From AC-32 sp963821495 (lineage in GTDB: Bacteria > Actinomycetota > Thermoleophilia > Gaiellales > Gaiellaceae), in assembly GCA_963821495.1 (NCBI GenBank), contig CAWGEA010000003.1:1798001-1862000 (forward strand): 64,000 nucleotides of DNA, in the 5' to 3' direction. Positions 14,152 to 20,899 of this stretch are shown here, piece after piece; positions within the stretch are counted from its first letter, which is position 1; each line of letters begins with the position of its first letter. The notes under the pieces were generated by a model, which was not told where the DNA came from, searched no databases, and worked only from the letters and a program-made list of their open reading frames with translations. The position numbers and the translations under genes are program-made.

Positions 14152-14250
14152 CTACTTCTTGGCCTTCTTGGCCTGCCGCTTCTCTTTCAGCGTCTTTTGA
14201 GCCGGCTTCTTTTCCATGCTCTTCTTCGTGTTCTTGTCCTTGGTCGCCAT
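14152..14250 (-). CDS. 32-aa lysine-rich miniprotein
   Basis: ATG at 14250 with a GGAGG Shine-Dalgarno 9 nt upstream, stop at 14152-14154. The product starts MATKDKNTKKSMEKK and ends RQAKKAKK; about 14 of 32 residues are Lys or Arg, and a central TLKEKR block is present. Composition suggests a nucleic-acid- or ribosome-associated peptide. Small basic proteins with a KxLKEKR core occur in actinobacteria, but I cannot name a family. It lies in the unit between cassette sites G and H with the 77-aa protein at 14335-14568, both leftward. It is supported by its start, ribosome site and biased composition. Confidence 0.55.
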   Translation of the reverse strand: MATKDKNTKKSMEKKPAQKTLKEKRQAKKAKK

Positions 14251-14334
14251 GTTCTTGACCTCCGTGTGGGTGCGGGTGAGACTGTCAGCCGTGGCCCAGG
14301 ATGTCCATCATCCTTTGGCGGCTCAGGTATCGCT

Positions 14335-14568
14335 TCATGTGCGTCGCGGCTCTGCCGGACGCATCGTCGCGACTCCATCTTCGTCGACTTCGACCACGTA
14401 GCGTCCAGGGTCTGCGCCGCTCGTGAAGCGTCTGAGCCTCTTCAGGCGTCGCGAGATGATCGCGTGGGTGTCGGTGCGGGTCTCGATCACGTAACCCTCT
14501 TCGACCTTTTGGTCGAGAAACGCGTCGAGGCCGTCCCTGCGCGTGCCTAGGGGATCGACTTCACCCAC
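14335..14568 (-). CDS. Small conserved-looking acidic/basic protein
   Basis: 77 aa from a GTG at 14568. Contains FLDQKVEEGYVIETRTDTHAIISRR followed by a basic linker, then RYVVEVDEDGVATMRPA, resembling a compact alpha+beta domain with a phosphate- or lipid-contacting surface. I recall similar short actinobacterial hypothetical proteins, but no function. No signal peptide. It is located 85 bp upstream of the Lys-rich miniprotein on the same strand, within the G-H cassette unit. Confidence 0.55.
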   Translation of the reverse strand: MGEVDPLGTRRDGLDAFLDQKVEEGYVIETRTDTHAIISRRLKRLRRFTSGADPGRYVVEVDEDGVATMRPAEPRRT

Positions 14569-14650
14569 CAGCGCGAGTATCGCAAGTCAGGCTTCTCCTC
14601 GGCGGTTCCGGAGCGATAGCACGCGGCGACTGAAGAGGAGAGCGCGTCGC

Positions 14651-14676
14651 ATGACCAGCGTGCGGGAATGTCACCC
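14651..14676 (+). repeat. Cassette-site repeat H (last copy)
   Basis: TGACCAGCGTGC followed by GGGAATGTCACCC. It is the rightmost recognisable copy; upstream AGCACGCGGCG could pair with the right half. Beyond it the island carries no further copies. Confidence 0.75.
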
Positions 14677-14729
14677 GAGTTCGGCGCGTCGGCTGAAGTC
14701 GCGTCGAGGCTGACTCGGAGCAGCTCGAA

Positions 14730-14921
14730 CTAGCGGCCCACAACGCCGCCACCGCGCGAGGGGTAATCCTCGCCATAGCGCTGATCCCGCACGAGATCCT
14801 TGCGGCTGTGGATCGCAGCCGCCTCGCCACGTGCCTCCGCGGCAAGCTGCGCTGCCTCTTCCTCGTCGTGCGCCTGGCGGCGAGCAGCCCATCGCCTACG
14901 GAGCTTCTCCAAGAACGCCAC
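14730..14921 (-). CDS. Small charged helical protein, doubtful
   Basis: 63 aa from a GTG at 14921. The N-terminal 35 residues (FLEKLRRRWAARRQAHDEEE and onward) are predicted amphipathic helix; the C-terminus is Gly/Arg-rich. No family. There is no clear Shine-Dalgarno. It lies between cassette site H and the DUF3995 gene, on the same strand as the latter. Coding status rests on an open frame and charge pattern only. Confidence 0.35.
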   Translation of the reverse strand: MAFLEKLRRRWAARRQAHDEEEAAQLAAEARGEAAAIHSRKDLVRDQRYGEDYPSRGGGVVGR

Positions 14922-15096
14922 AACCTGAGATTACCGCCAGGCCGCGGTGCGAGTGGAGCTGCGCCGTAGGCCAGCATCCTTGTCGCCAGACCGGTCAGTC
15001 GTACTTCCGCTTGCAAGTCAGCTCGAGCTTCTGCGCGTCTCTGAGCCGTCAGTGTCCGCGAGCGCCGAGCTCGGTGCGACTGTGTCTCGTCGCCCG

Positions 15097-15558
15097 TCAG
15101 TGCGACGACTGCGTCCGGTGCGGCCGATGGAAGCGCGGCCAGGCTCCGCCGGAGCCTGCCACGACGAGCGCGAGCAGTCCGATCACGAGCCCGCCCGGGC
15201 CGTACAGCCACCACTCGTACAGCGTTCCGGCCAAGCCCTCGGCGAAGCTCACCAGCGCATGAACCAGGAAGAACCCCGCCAGCCCCCAGGCGAGAATCCG
15301 AATCACCCGGTCGGACACCGGCGTCTGCTGCCACAACCCGACCCGTGCCAGGACGACCAACACCGCGGAGACGATCAGCAGGACAACAACGGCGGCCACA
15401 ACGCGGATGCCCGTCGACGTGTCGCTGCCCCCGAGCCCCCAGGTGCCGCCCAGCATCCAGTAGAGATGCGTCCCCGCCGGCCCCGCGGCCAGCGCGACAA
15501 TCAGAAGAGCCGCAACAACGCGGATGCGCCTCCTCGCACCTTCCACTCTCGCTGTCAT
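15097..15558 (-). CDS. DUF3995-type four-span membrane protein
   Basis: 153 aa. The ATG at 15558 has an excellent Shine-Dalgarno (GGGAGGAGG) upstream. Four hydrophobic segments are visible: RVVAALLIVALAAGPAG, RVVAAVVVLLIVSAVLVVLA, ILAWGLAGFFLVHALVSF and GPGGLVIGLLALVVAG. The sequence THLYWMLGGTWGLGG after the first span matches the signature of the DUF3995 family. Function unknown. It lies inside the candidate island between the cassette array and the secreted protease, transcribed leftward. Confidence 0.7.
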   Translation of the reverse strand: MTARVEGARRRIRVVAALLIVALAAGPAGTHLYWMLGGTWGLGGSDTSTGIRVVAAVVVLLIVSAVLVVLARVGLWQQTPVSDRVIRILAWGLAGFFLVHALVSFAEGLAGTLYEWWLYGPGGLVIGLLALVVAGSGGAWPRFHRPHRTQSSH

Positions 15559-15842
15559 CAGGCACCTCCTCCCCCGCCGCAGCGCGAGCGGCGACCGCGC
15601 CACTCGCCCGGCGGAGCAACTCAGAGTTTCCTCCGTGGGTGCGAGCTGTGGATCGGGGAGATCGCGGGCCGCCGATAGGGGAAAGCGCTGAGTCGCCCCG
15701 CCTTCATGTGCAAAGGGGGTTGGGCGGCATGCCGAACGGCGCGGCGCCGGGGTGCTGTTACACCTGACCCGGCCCGCGCAGAACCTACGAATTTCCGAGA
15801 GCTGGCTATTGGCTCATCCGGACGTGTCCTCGTCGATCAGCG

Positions 15843-15873
15843 CTGGCCGGGCAGGAAACTCCCGCCCGGCCAG
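15843..15873 (-). terminator. Hairpin downstream of the protease gene
   Basis: CTGGCCGGGC (15843-15852) pairs perfectly with GCCCGGCCAG (15864-15873), 11-nt loop, 12 bp past the protease stop. No T-tract. The 281 bp from 15604 to 15884 show nothing else recognisable. Confidence 0.5.
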
Positions 15874-15884
15874 TCTGGTTCCGA

Positions 15885-16703
15885 TCACAGATACGTGTCG
15901 AGGAATGCCTGAGCGGGCGCCGAGTCGACGCGGTACTCCAGGTTGGGCCCGTCGCAACGGGCGCTGAACGTCCAGGTGTTCAGCGCGACGACCGTCCCAT
16001 CGTGGAACAGCGGACCGCCGGAATCCCCGAAGCAGACGCCCTTCGTGATCTTGAGGAAGCGGTCGGGGAAGGCATCCTGCGCTGGAATGGCGCTCACGTC
16101 GCGGTAGCTCCGGATGCCGTCGAAGACAGTGATCGCCTTCGGTGAGAAGGCACTGCCGGTGATGAACGCGTCGGTGCCGTAGCCGACGACGGTGAACGTC
16201 TCGCTCTTCAGATCGAGTCCATCCAGGTAGCCGGCGCCGGCGATTGGAGCCGGCGTGATCCCCGCGACAGGGGCATCGAGGAACACGAGCGCGATGTCCT
16301 CGTGAGGCGGGTCAAGGCAGAGATGCTTCGAGTTGCCGATGCACGGACCCGCGGTGAACCAGGCCGGATTGACCACGATGTGGTCCACCGTCGAGTACGG
16401 AGCGTCCCCCGCCGGATCGAAGGAGATCCGCAAATCGGCTGGTCCGAACCCGTCGGGGCCGACCTCCTGCAAGAAGTCGGTGCAGTGCGCAGCCGTGAGG
16501 ACGACGTCACTGCGGACCAACGTCCCCGAGCAAAAATCGAACCAGTCGCTCCCGACGTGCAACTGGAGCACGCCCACGTTCGCGTACCGGTTGGCGGTGT
16601 CGCTTGTTCCCCCGATCACGGCTCCGGCCGGGGTCGCAAAGAGCAAGAGCGCCAGAGCGGCCATCGCCGTGGGCAGGCGTGCGGCGCGACGGGTCAATCG
16701 CAT
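15885..16703 (-). CDS. Secreted trypsin-like serine protease (S1)
   Basis: 272 aa from the ATG at 16703, which has a strong purine-rich ribosome site (AAAGGGGGAAAC) just upstream. The N-terminus is a signal peptide (RLPTAMAALALLLFATPAGA). The mature protein begins VIGGTSDT, the expected S1 activation site. The catalytic triad is visible: VLTAAHC (His), HEDIALVFL (Asp) and GDSGGPL (Ser). Cys pairs near FCSGT/AAHC and GVCFGDSGG fit S1 disulfides. It acts outside the cell; substrate specificity is not evident. It lies at the tRNA-proximal end of the island, about 290 bp from tRNA-Glu. Confidence 0.9.
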   Translation of the reverse strand: MRLTRRAARLPTAMAALALLLFATPAGAVIGGTSDTANRYANVGVLQLHVGSDWFDFCSGTLVRSDVVLTAAHCTDFLQEVGPDGFGPADLRISFDPAGDAPYSTVDHIVVNPAWFTAGPCIGNSKHLCLDPPHEDIALVFLDAPVAGITPAPIAGAGYLDGLDLKSETFTVVGYGTDAFITGSAFSPKAITVFDGIRSYRDVSAIPAQDAFPDRFLKITKGVCFGDSGGPLFHDGTVVALNTWTFSARCDGPNLEYRVDSAPAQAFLDTYL

Positions 16704-16995
16704 GTTTCCCCCTTTCGATCGATCGCTGGCGACGTTACCGAGCGCAGAAATCGAACGCAACATCTCGCACGAGCCAGAACCGAACAAAGGTTGTCTAGCC
16801 GGGCAGGGCTACCGCCTGACGAGGCCACGTCCTCAACGATCAGCAACGGGTGGCTGGTCGCCGTCGTCATCTCGCCGACCGATCACTCAGTCCGGTGCAA
16901 GCCATCTTCGGTAGCGCCACGCCAAGTGCATTCCCGTATCACTGTCACAAATGGCTCGCTGGCTAAGCCGAACGCGGCTAACCTTGCAACAGAGA

Positions 16996-17017
16996 GAGGC
17001 GCATACGGGATTCGAAC
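16996..17017. repeat. 22-bp direct repeat at the tRNA-Glu 3' end (candidate att site)
   Basis: Identical to 10279-10300. It covers the T-loop and 3' acceptor strand of tRNA-Glu plus 2 bp of flank, the usual attachment segment for tRNA-targeting integrases. Confidence 0.7.
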
Positions 17018-17069
17018 CCGTGCCGCCGCCGTGAGAGGGCGGTGTCCTAGGCCACTAGACGAATGCGCC
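16998..17069 (-). tRNA. tRNA-Glu (anticodon CTC)
   Basis: 72-nt cloverleaf on the minus strand. The acceptor GGCGCAT pairs with ATGCGCC, the anticodon stem-loop is CCGCC-CTCTCAC-GGCGG, and the T-arm is ACGGG-TTCGAAT-CCCGT. The anticodon CTC reads GAG. CCA is not encoded. Its 3' end is duplicated at 10279-10300. Confidence 0.95.
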
Positions 17070-17116
17070 CGGCGGGGGCCCAGTGTAGCGCCGAACGGGC
17101 GAGACGGAGCCCGTCG

Positions 17117-17965
17117 CTAGCCGGCCGACACGTCGCGGTAGCGCGCGTCCACCAGGCAGTAGACGCCGTAGGCGATCAGGCCCGCGGCCGTGAGGCCGAG
17201 CAGGTAGGGGCCGTACGCGGCGCTCGCGAGCTTCTGCAGGGCGCCGTCGAGGCCGATCGCCTCCTTCGGGTCGTACTGCAGGGCCGCGCGGATCACGAAG
17301 ACGCCGATGAGTCCGAAGACGACGGCACGCGCGACGTGGCCGTAGGTCCCGACGCGGCCTCCCCACTTGCGCGCGGTGGCTCCCATCTCGCCGGTGCGCC
17401 ACTTGTCCTCGAACTTGCGCGACAGGCCGCGGTAGAGGTTCCACAGCCCGACGCCGATCACGACCGCGCCGGCGACGCCGACGAGCCACGTCCCGGCCGG
17501 CCACGAGAGCGCTGTCGCGGCGGTTTCGTGCGCGCGCTGGTTCTGCGAGCTGCTGCCGCCCGCGCCCGCCAGGATCTTCGCAGCCGAGTAGGCGAGGCTC
17601 ACGTAGATCACGCCGCGGCCGATCGAGCCAAGCCGCTTCGCCCACTTCTTCGCGTCCTCTCCTGGCGCGGCCCACGCCTCGACGAAGCGCCAGATCGCGT
17701 AGGCGGCGAAGCCGACGACCAGCATGATCAGCACGACCCTGCCGAAGGTCTCCCCGGCGAGCGTGTGCAGCGCGCCATCCCGGCTCGTCGCCTTGCCGCC
17801 GTCGCCGAGCGCGAGCTTGATCGCGAGTACGCCGACGATCGCGAAGGAGGCACCCTTTGCGACCAGACCCGCGCGGGCGAGCCAGGCGTACCAGCCGCTG
17901 CCGCTGCGGCCGCGTTGCCGGGCCTCCTGGGCGGGCTGTCTCAGTCGTTCGTCGACGACGCTCAT
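17117..17965 (-). CDS. DUF1206 membrane protein
   Basis: 282 aa with six hydrophobic segments arranged as three pairs (about residues 30-55, 75-95, 115-130, 155-175, 205-230 and 250-270). Each pair begins with a WxARAG/GRGVIY/HVARAVVF-like segment, the triple internal repeat of the DUF1206 family. The N-terminus is Gln/Arg-rich and cytosolic. Function is unknown, though the family is common in actinobacteria. The gene lies between tRNA-Glu and tRNA-Gln, transcribed in the same direction as both. The start ATG at 17965 lacks an obvious Shine-Dalgarno. Confidence 0.85.
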   Translation of the reverse strand: MSVVDERLRQPAQEARQRGRSGSGWYAWLARAGLVAKGASFAIVGVLAIKLALGDGGKATSRDGALHTLAGETFGRVVLIMLVVGFAAYAIWRFVEAWAAPGEDAKKWAKRLGSIGRGVIYVSLAYSAAKILAGAGGSSSQNQRAHETAATALSWPAGTWLVGVAGAVVIGVGLWNLYRGLSRKFEDKWRTGEMGATARKWGGRVGTYGHVARAVVFGLIGVFVIRAALQYDPKEAIGLDGALQKLASAAYGPYLLGLTAAGLIAYGVYCLVDARYRDVSAG

Positions 17966-18012
17966 CTCAGTACCAACGGTCGAGCGGACGAGATGGTTGC
18001 GCAGCCTACCGC

Positions 18013-18047
18013 CGGAAACAAAGAACCCGCCGTTTTGCAGCGGGTTC
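18013..18047 (-). terminator. Rho-independent terminator of tRNA-Gln
   Basis: On the minus strand GAACCCGC (18047-18040) pairs with GCGGGTTC (18030-18023) and is followed by a T-rich tail (TTTGTTT, 18022-18016). It lies 7 nt past the tRNA 3' end. Confidence 0.8.
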
Positions 18048-18053
18048 GCGAGG

Positions 18054-18124
18054 CTGCGGGGCTAGGATTCGAACCTAGACTACTCGGTCCAGAGCCGAGC
18101 GTCCTACCGTTAGACGACCCCGCA
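18054..18124 (-). tRNA. tRNA-Gln (anticodon CTG)
   Basis: 71-nt cloverleaf on the minus strand. TGCGGGG pairs with CCCCGCA; the anticodon stem-loop is CTCGG-CTCTGGA-CCGAG (anticodon CTG), and the T-arm is CTAGG-TTCGAAT-CCTAG with a G discriminator. CCA is not encoded. Confidence 0.93.
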
Positions 18125-18158
18125 ACGTGCCGTTGCGGCCCGGGAAGTGTAGCCCCGC

Positions 18159-18830
18159 TCAGGCGGCGGTGGCGCTGAATGCGGAGGCGCCGTGGCGCCG
18201 CAGACGCCAGCCCGGATCCCGCAGGGTCGAGGCGCGGCGCATCGCCTGCCAGCTCCCGTCGGGCCGCGCGAGCTGCAGTCCGCCGAAGCGGTACGCGTTG
18301 CGGTTGCACCGCGTGGTCTCGGCGTAGCTCTCCGCCGTCGCGATCGGCCCCCAGGCGCGGTGGCTGCGCGGGAGGTAGAACGGCCCCGCGATCCCGGCCG
18401 GCGAGACGACGATCCACGAGTCGCGCGCGAACGGGAGCTCGAGGACGGCGACCCGAACCTTCCGGCCAGGACCGATGCCCGATGCGAGCTCGCTGTAGAC
18501 GGGTTGCTCTCCGGGCCGCGCGAGCTCGTAGTAGAGCCGGCCGTCGCGGGAGTCGCCGAAGGTCGCGAGGCCGACCTGCAGCCACTCGTCCTCACCGTGC
18601 GGGCCGAGCCCAGGGCCGCCGACGCCGACCCAGCCGGCCACGTGGCTCGACCCGCCGAAGACGGCGGGCTGGTCGAGCATGCTGATCGTGGCGGCAATGC
18701 CAGACGACTTGGAGTCGGTGTAGAGACCCGCATACGAGTAGCCCTTCGGGCAGGTGAGAGCGACGGGCGCGAGGACCGCAGCGGCGAGGGCCAGGACCCC
18801 CGCGAGCAGGACGATGCGAGCGCGGGTCAC
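18159..18830 (-). CDS. Secreted protein, weak resemblance to G1/eqolisin fold
   Basis: 223 aa from a GTG at 18830. The signal peptide is RIVLLAGVLALAAAVLAPVA. The mature part is rich in Gly and beta-prone segments. The stretch HVAGWVGVGGPG...EWLQVGLATF...RLYYELARPG has the order and spacing of the eqolisin (peptidase G1) segments around the catalytic Gln and of the related secreted folds. This is only a resemblance, and the catalytic Glu is not assigned. Two Cys (TCPKGYSY, TTRCNRN) could form a disulfide. No operon partner. I regard the protein as real and exported; the enzymatic suggestion is speculative. Confidence 0.6.
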   Translation of the reverse strand: MTRARIVLLAGVLALAAAVLAPVALTCPKGYSYAGLYTDSKSSGIAATISMLDQPAVFGGSSHVAGWVGVGGPGLGPHGEDEWLQVGLATFGDSRDGRLYYELARPGEQPVYSELASGIGPGRKVRVAVLELPFARDSWIVVSPAGIAGPFYLPRSHRAWGPIATAESYAETTRCNRNAYRFGGLQLARPDGSWQAMRRASTLRDPGWRLRRHGASAFSATAA

Positions 18831-18921
18831 CAGGCCGAGGATCGGGCCGCCGCAGGGGCGCTCCGATCCCTCGTTCCAGGGAGTTCACGCTCCTGTCACG
18901 GAGCCGGGCAGAAGGCCGTGG

Positions 18922-20727
18922 CTAGGCCACGTCCGCGGCCCAGTCGCCGTACAGCGACGTGTAGAGCCCGCGCTTGCGCATCAGCTCGTCGTGGCTGCCC
19001 TGCTCGACGACCCGGCCGTGCTCGAGGACGACGATCAGGTCGGCGTCGCGGATCGTCGAGAGGCGGTGCGCGATCACGAAGGCGGTGCGGCCCGCGAGCA
19101 GCGTGCGCAGCGCCCGCTCGATCTTCCGCTCGGTGCCGATGTCGACCGACGAGGTCGCCTCGTCGAGGATCAGGATCCGCGGATCTGCGAGCAGCGCCCG
19201 CGCCAGCGCGACGAGCTGTCGCTGGCCCAGCGAAAGACGGCTGCCACGTTCCTGGAGCTGCGTCTCGTAGCCGTGCTCGAGACGAAGGATGAACTCGTGG
19301 GCGCCGATCGTCTCGGCGGCGCGCACGATCTCCTCGGGCCGTGCGTCCGGGCGGCCGAAGGCGATGTTCTCGCTGACCGTGCCGGCGAACAGGAATCCCT
19401 CCTGCGGGACGATCCCGAGCTGGCGGCGCAGCGACGCCTGGGTCACGTCGCGGAGGTCGTGGCCGTCGATCGTGATCCGTCCCTCGCGCGGGTCGTAGAA
19501 ACGCGCCAGCAGCTTCGCGATCGTCGACTTGCCGGCGCCCGTGTGCCCCACGAGCGCGACCGTCGTGCCGGCCCGAACGTCGAGGTCGAGGCCGTGCAGC
19601 ACCTCGGGCCCGCTGCCGTAGCCGAAGCGGACGTCGTCGAAGGCGACGTCGCCCTCGACACGCGGCAGGGCCTCGGCGCGCGTCCTGTCGAGCACGTCCG
19701 GCTCGCGGTCGAGGACGTCCACGATCTTGTCGAGCGCGGCCGTGGCGGAGAGGAATGTGCCGTACAGCTGCGAGAGCTGCTGCACCGGGTCGAAGAAGTT
19801 CTGCACGTAGAGCATGAAGGCGAACAGCGTCCCGAGCGTGACGGCGTCCTGGAAGTACAGGTGGCCGCCGTAGCCGAGCACGATCGCCAGCGCGACGGTC
19901 GAGAGCAGGTCGACGAACGGGAAGTAAAGGCCGTTCAGGACGACCGTCTGCATGTTCGACTGGCGGTAGCGCTCGGTGACCTCCCGGAAGTTGCGCATGT
20001 TGGCCTCCTCGCGCGTGAACGCTTGGACGACGCGCATGCCGGCGATGTCCTCCGCGAGGGTCGCCGTGACGAGGCCGAGCCGCTCGCGAACAGCGGAGTA
20101 GGCGCGGGCCGAGCGGGTCCGGAAGATCACGCTCGCGACGCTCATGAAGGGGATCACGATCAGCGTCGCGAGCGCGAGCCGCCAGTCGAGGATGAAGAGC
20201 AGGATCGCGGTCCCGATCAGCATCAGGGTGTTCTGGACGAGGCTCGTGACGCCGTCCGTGACGAGCTGGTCGATCGCCTCCACGTCGTTCGTCAGGCGGC
20301 TGATGATCACACCGGCGCGGTTGCGCTCGTAGAAGCCGAGCGAGAGCCGCTGGAGGTGGTCGAAGAGCCGGTTGCGCAGGTCGGCCAAGATCCGCTCGCC
20401 GACCCAGCCGGTCAGGTACGTCTGCGCGTAGCTCATGCCCCAGTTCAGGAGGCCGGCGGCGAGGAACGCGATCACGATCCACCAGAGCTTCGTCAGGTCG
20501 TGCTGGCGAATCCCGTCGTCGACCGCGTACTTGGCGAGGAGCGGAGGTGCGAGCGCGGTCGCGGTCGCGACCAGCAGCGAGCCGATCGAGAGCAGCGTCC
20601 GCGTCCTGTAGGGACGCGTGAGGCGGACGAGCATCCCGAGCCGCCTGCGCGTGCGCCGCCACGACCAGTCCTCGACTTGCGCGCTGCGGTCGCGCATCAA
20701 ATGCCCGCCGGGCTGCCAGACCCTCAC
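18922..20727 (-). CDS. ABC exporter half-transporter (catalytic-Glu subunit)
   Basis: 601 aa with six transmembrane helices (about residues 35-310) then a nucleotide-binding domain. Walker A is GHTGAGKST, Q-loop VPQEGFLF, signature LSLGQ (not LSGGQ), Walker B ILILDEATSSVD with the catalytic Glu, and H-loop IAHRLST. The GTG at 20727 is preferred because GGAGGG lies 5 nt upstream; start codons at 20697 and 20757 are also in frame. It lies downstream of the second half-transporter on the same strand. The degenerate signature here and the degenerate Walker B of the partner fall in the same composite ATP site, predicting a heterodimer of the TM287/288 or BmrCD type. Substrate unknown. Confidence 0.9.
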   Translation of the reverse strand: MRVWQPGGHLMRDRSAQVEDWSWRRTRRRLGMLVRLTRPYRTRTLLSIGSLLVATATALAPPLLAKYAVDDGIRQHDLTKLWWIVIAFLAAGLLNWGMSYAQTYLTGWVGERILADLRNRLFDHLQRLSLGFYERNRAGVIISRLTNDVEAIDQLVTDGVTSLVQNTLMLIGTAILLFILDWRLALATLIVIPFMSVASVIFRTRSARAYSAVRERLGLVTATLAEDIAGMRVVQAFTREEANMRNFREVTERYRQSNMQTVVLNGLYFPFVDLLSTVALAIVLGYGGHLYFQDAVTLGTLFAFMLYVQNFFDPVQQLSQLYGTFLSATAALDKIVDVLDREPDVLDRTRAEALPRVEGDVAFDDVRFGYGSGPEVLHGLDLDVRAGTTVALVGHTGAGKSTIAKLLARFYDPREGRITIDGHDLRDVTQASLRRQLGIVPQEGFLFAGTVSENIAFGRPDARPEEIVRAAETIGAHEFILRLEHGYETQLQERGSRLSLGQRQLVALARALLADPRILILDEATSSVDIGTERKIERALRTLLAGRTAFVIAHRLSTIRDADLIVVLEHGRVVEQGSHDELMRKRGLYTSLYGDWAADVA

Positions 20728-20899
20728 GACCGCCCTCCGCGAGGCGCGCGGCTCCAAGTGACTGCCGCACCCCCACCCATCGAGAGGGAGGGGTTGAACC
20801 CGCCGCCCTCGGCGGGGACGCTACCGGGCTCCGGCGCGCGTGTCTGTGACGGCTCTGCGACGAACGCGCGCCGGTTTCTCCACATCGTCACACCACTGC

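Larger units (their letters stand above)
10279..17017. mobile_element. Candidate genomic island bounded by tRNA-Glu 3'-end direct repeats
   Basis: The region between the two 22-bp repeats contains accessory genes (VOC, peptidase E, cupin, GFA, two GNATs, tiny basic proteins, DUF3995, trypsin-like protease). Its base composition is visibly lower in G+C than the flanks, and it has eight copies of a repeat not seen elsewhere in the window. Integration into a tRNA 3' end leaving a copy at the far end is the classic mark of tyrosine-recombinase elements. No integrase or other mobility gene is present, so this is a remnant or a non-autonomous element. Confidence 0.5.

Noticed and set aside
13981..14550. 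A long plus-strand open frame rich in Arg and Leu over 13981-14550
   Set aside because: It runs antisense to two better supported short genes and has no start signal or family resemblance.
10398..14676. Classical integron attC sites or a CRISPR array
   Set aside because: The repeats lack the GTTRRRY/RYYYAAC cores, are not regularly spaced, and separate whole genes rather than short spacers. No integrase or cas gene is present, so I report only an attC-like pattern.
16704..16997. An integrase or excisionase gene next to tRNA-Glu
   Set aside because: The 294 bp between the protease and the tRNA contain no open frame with recombinase features on either strand.
20728..20899. A regulatory RNA between the two ABC genes
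   Set aside because: Short GC-rich inverted repeats are present but none longer or better paired than background in this genome.
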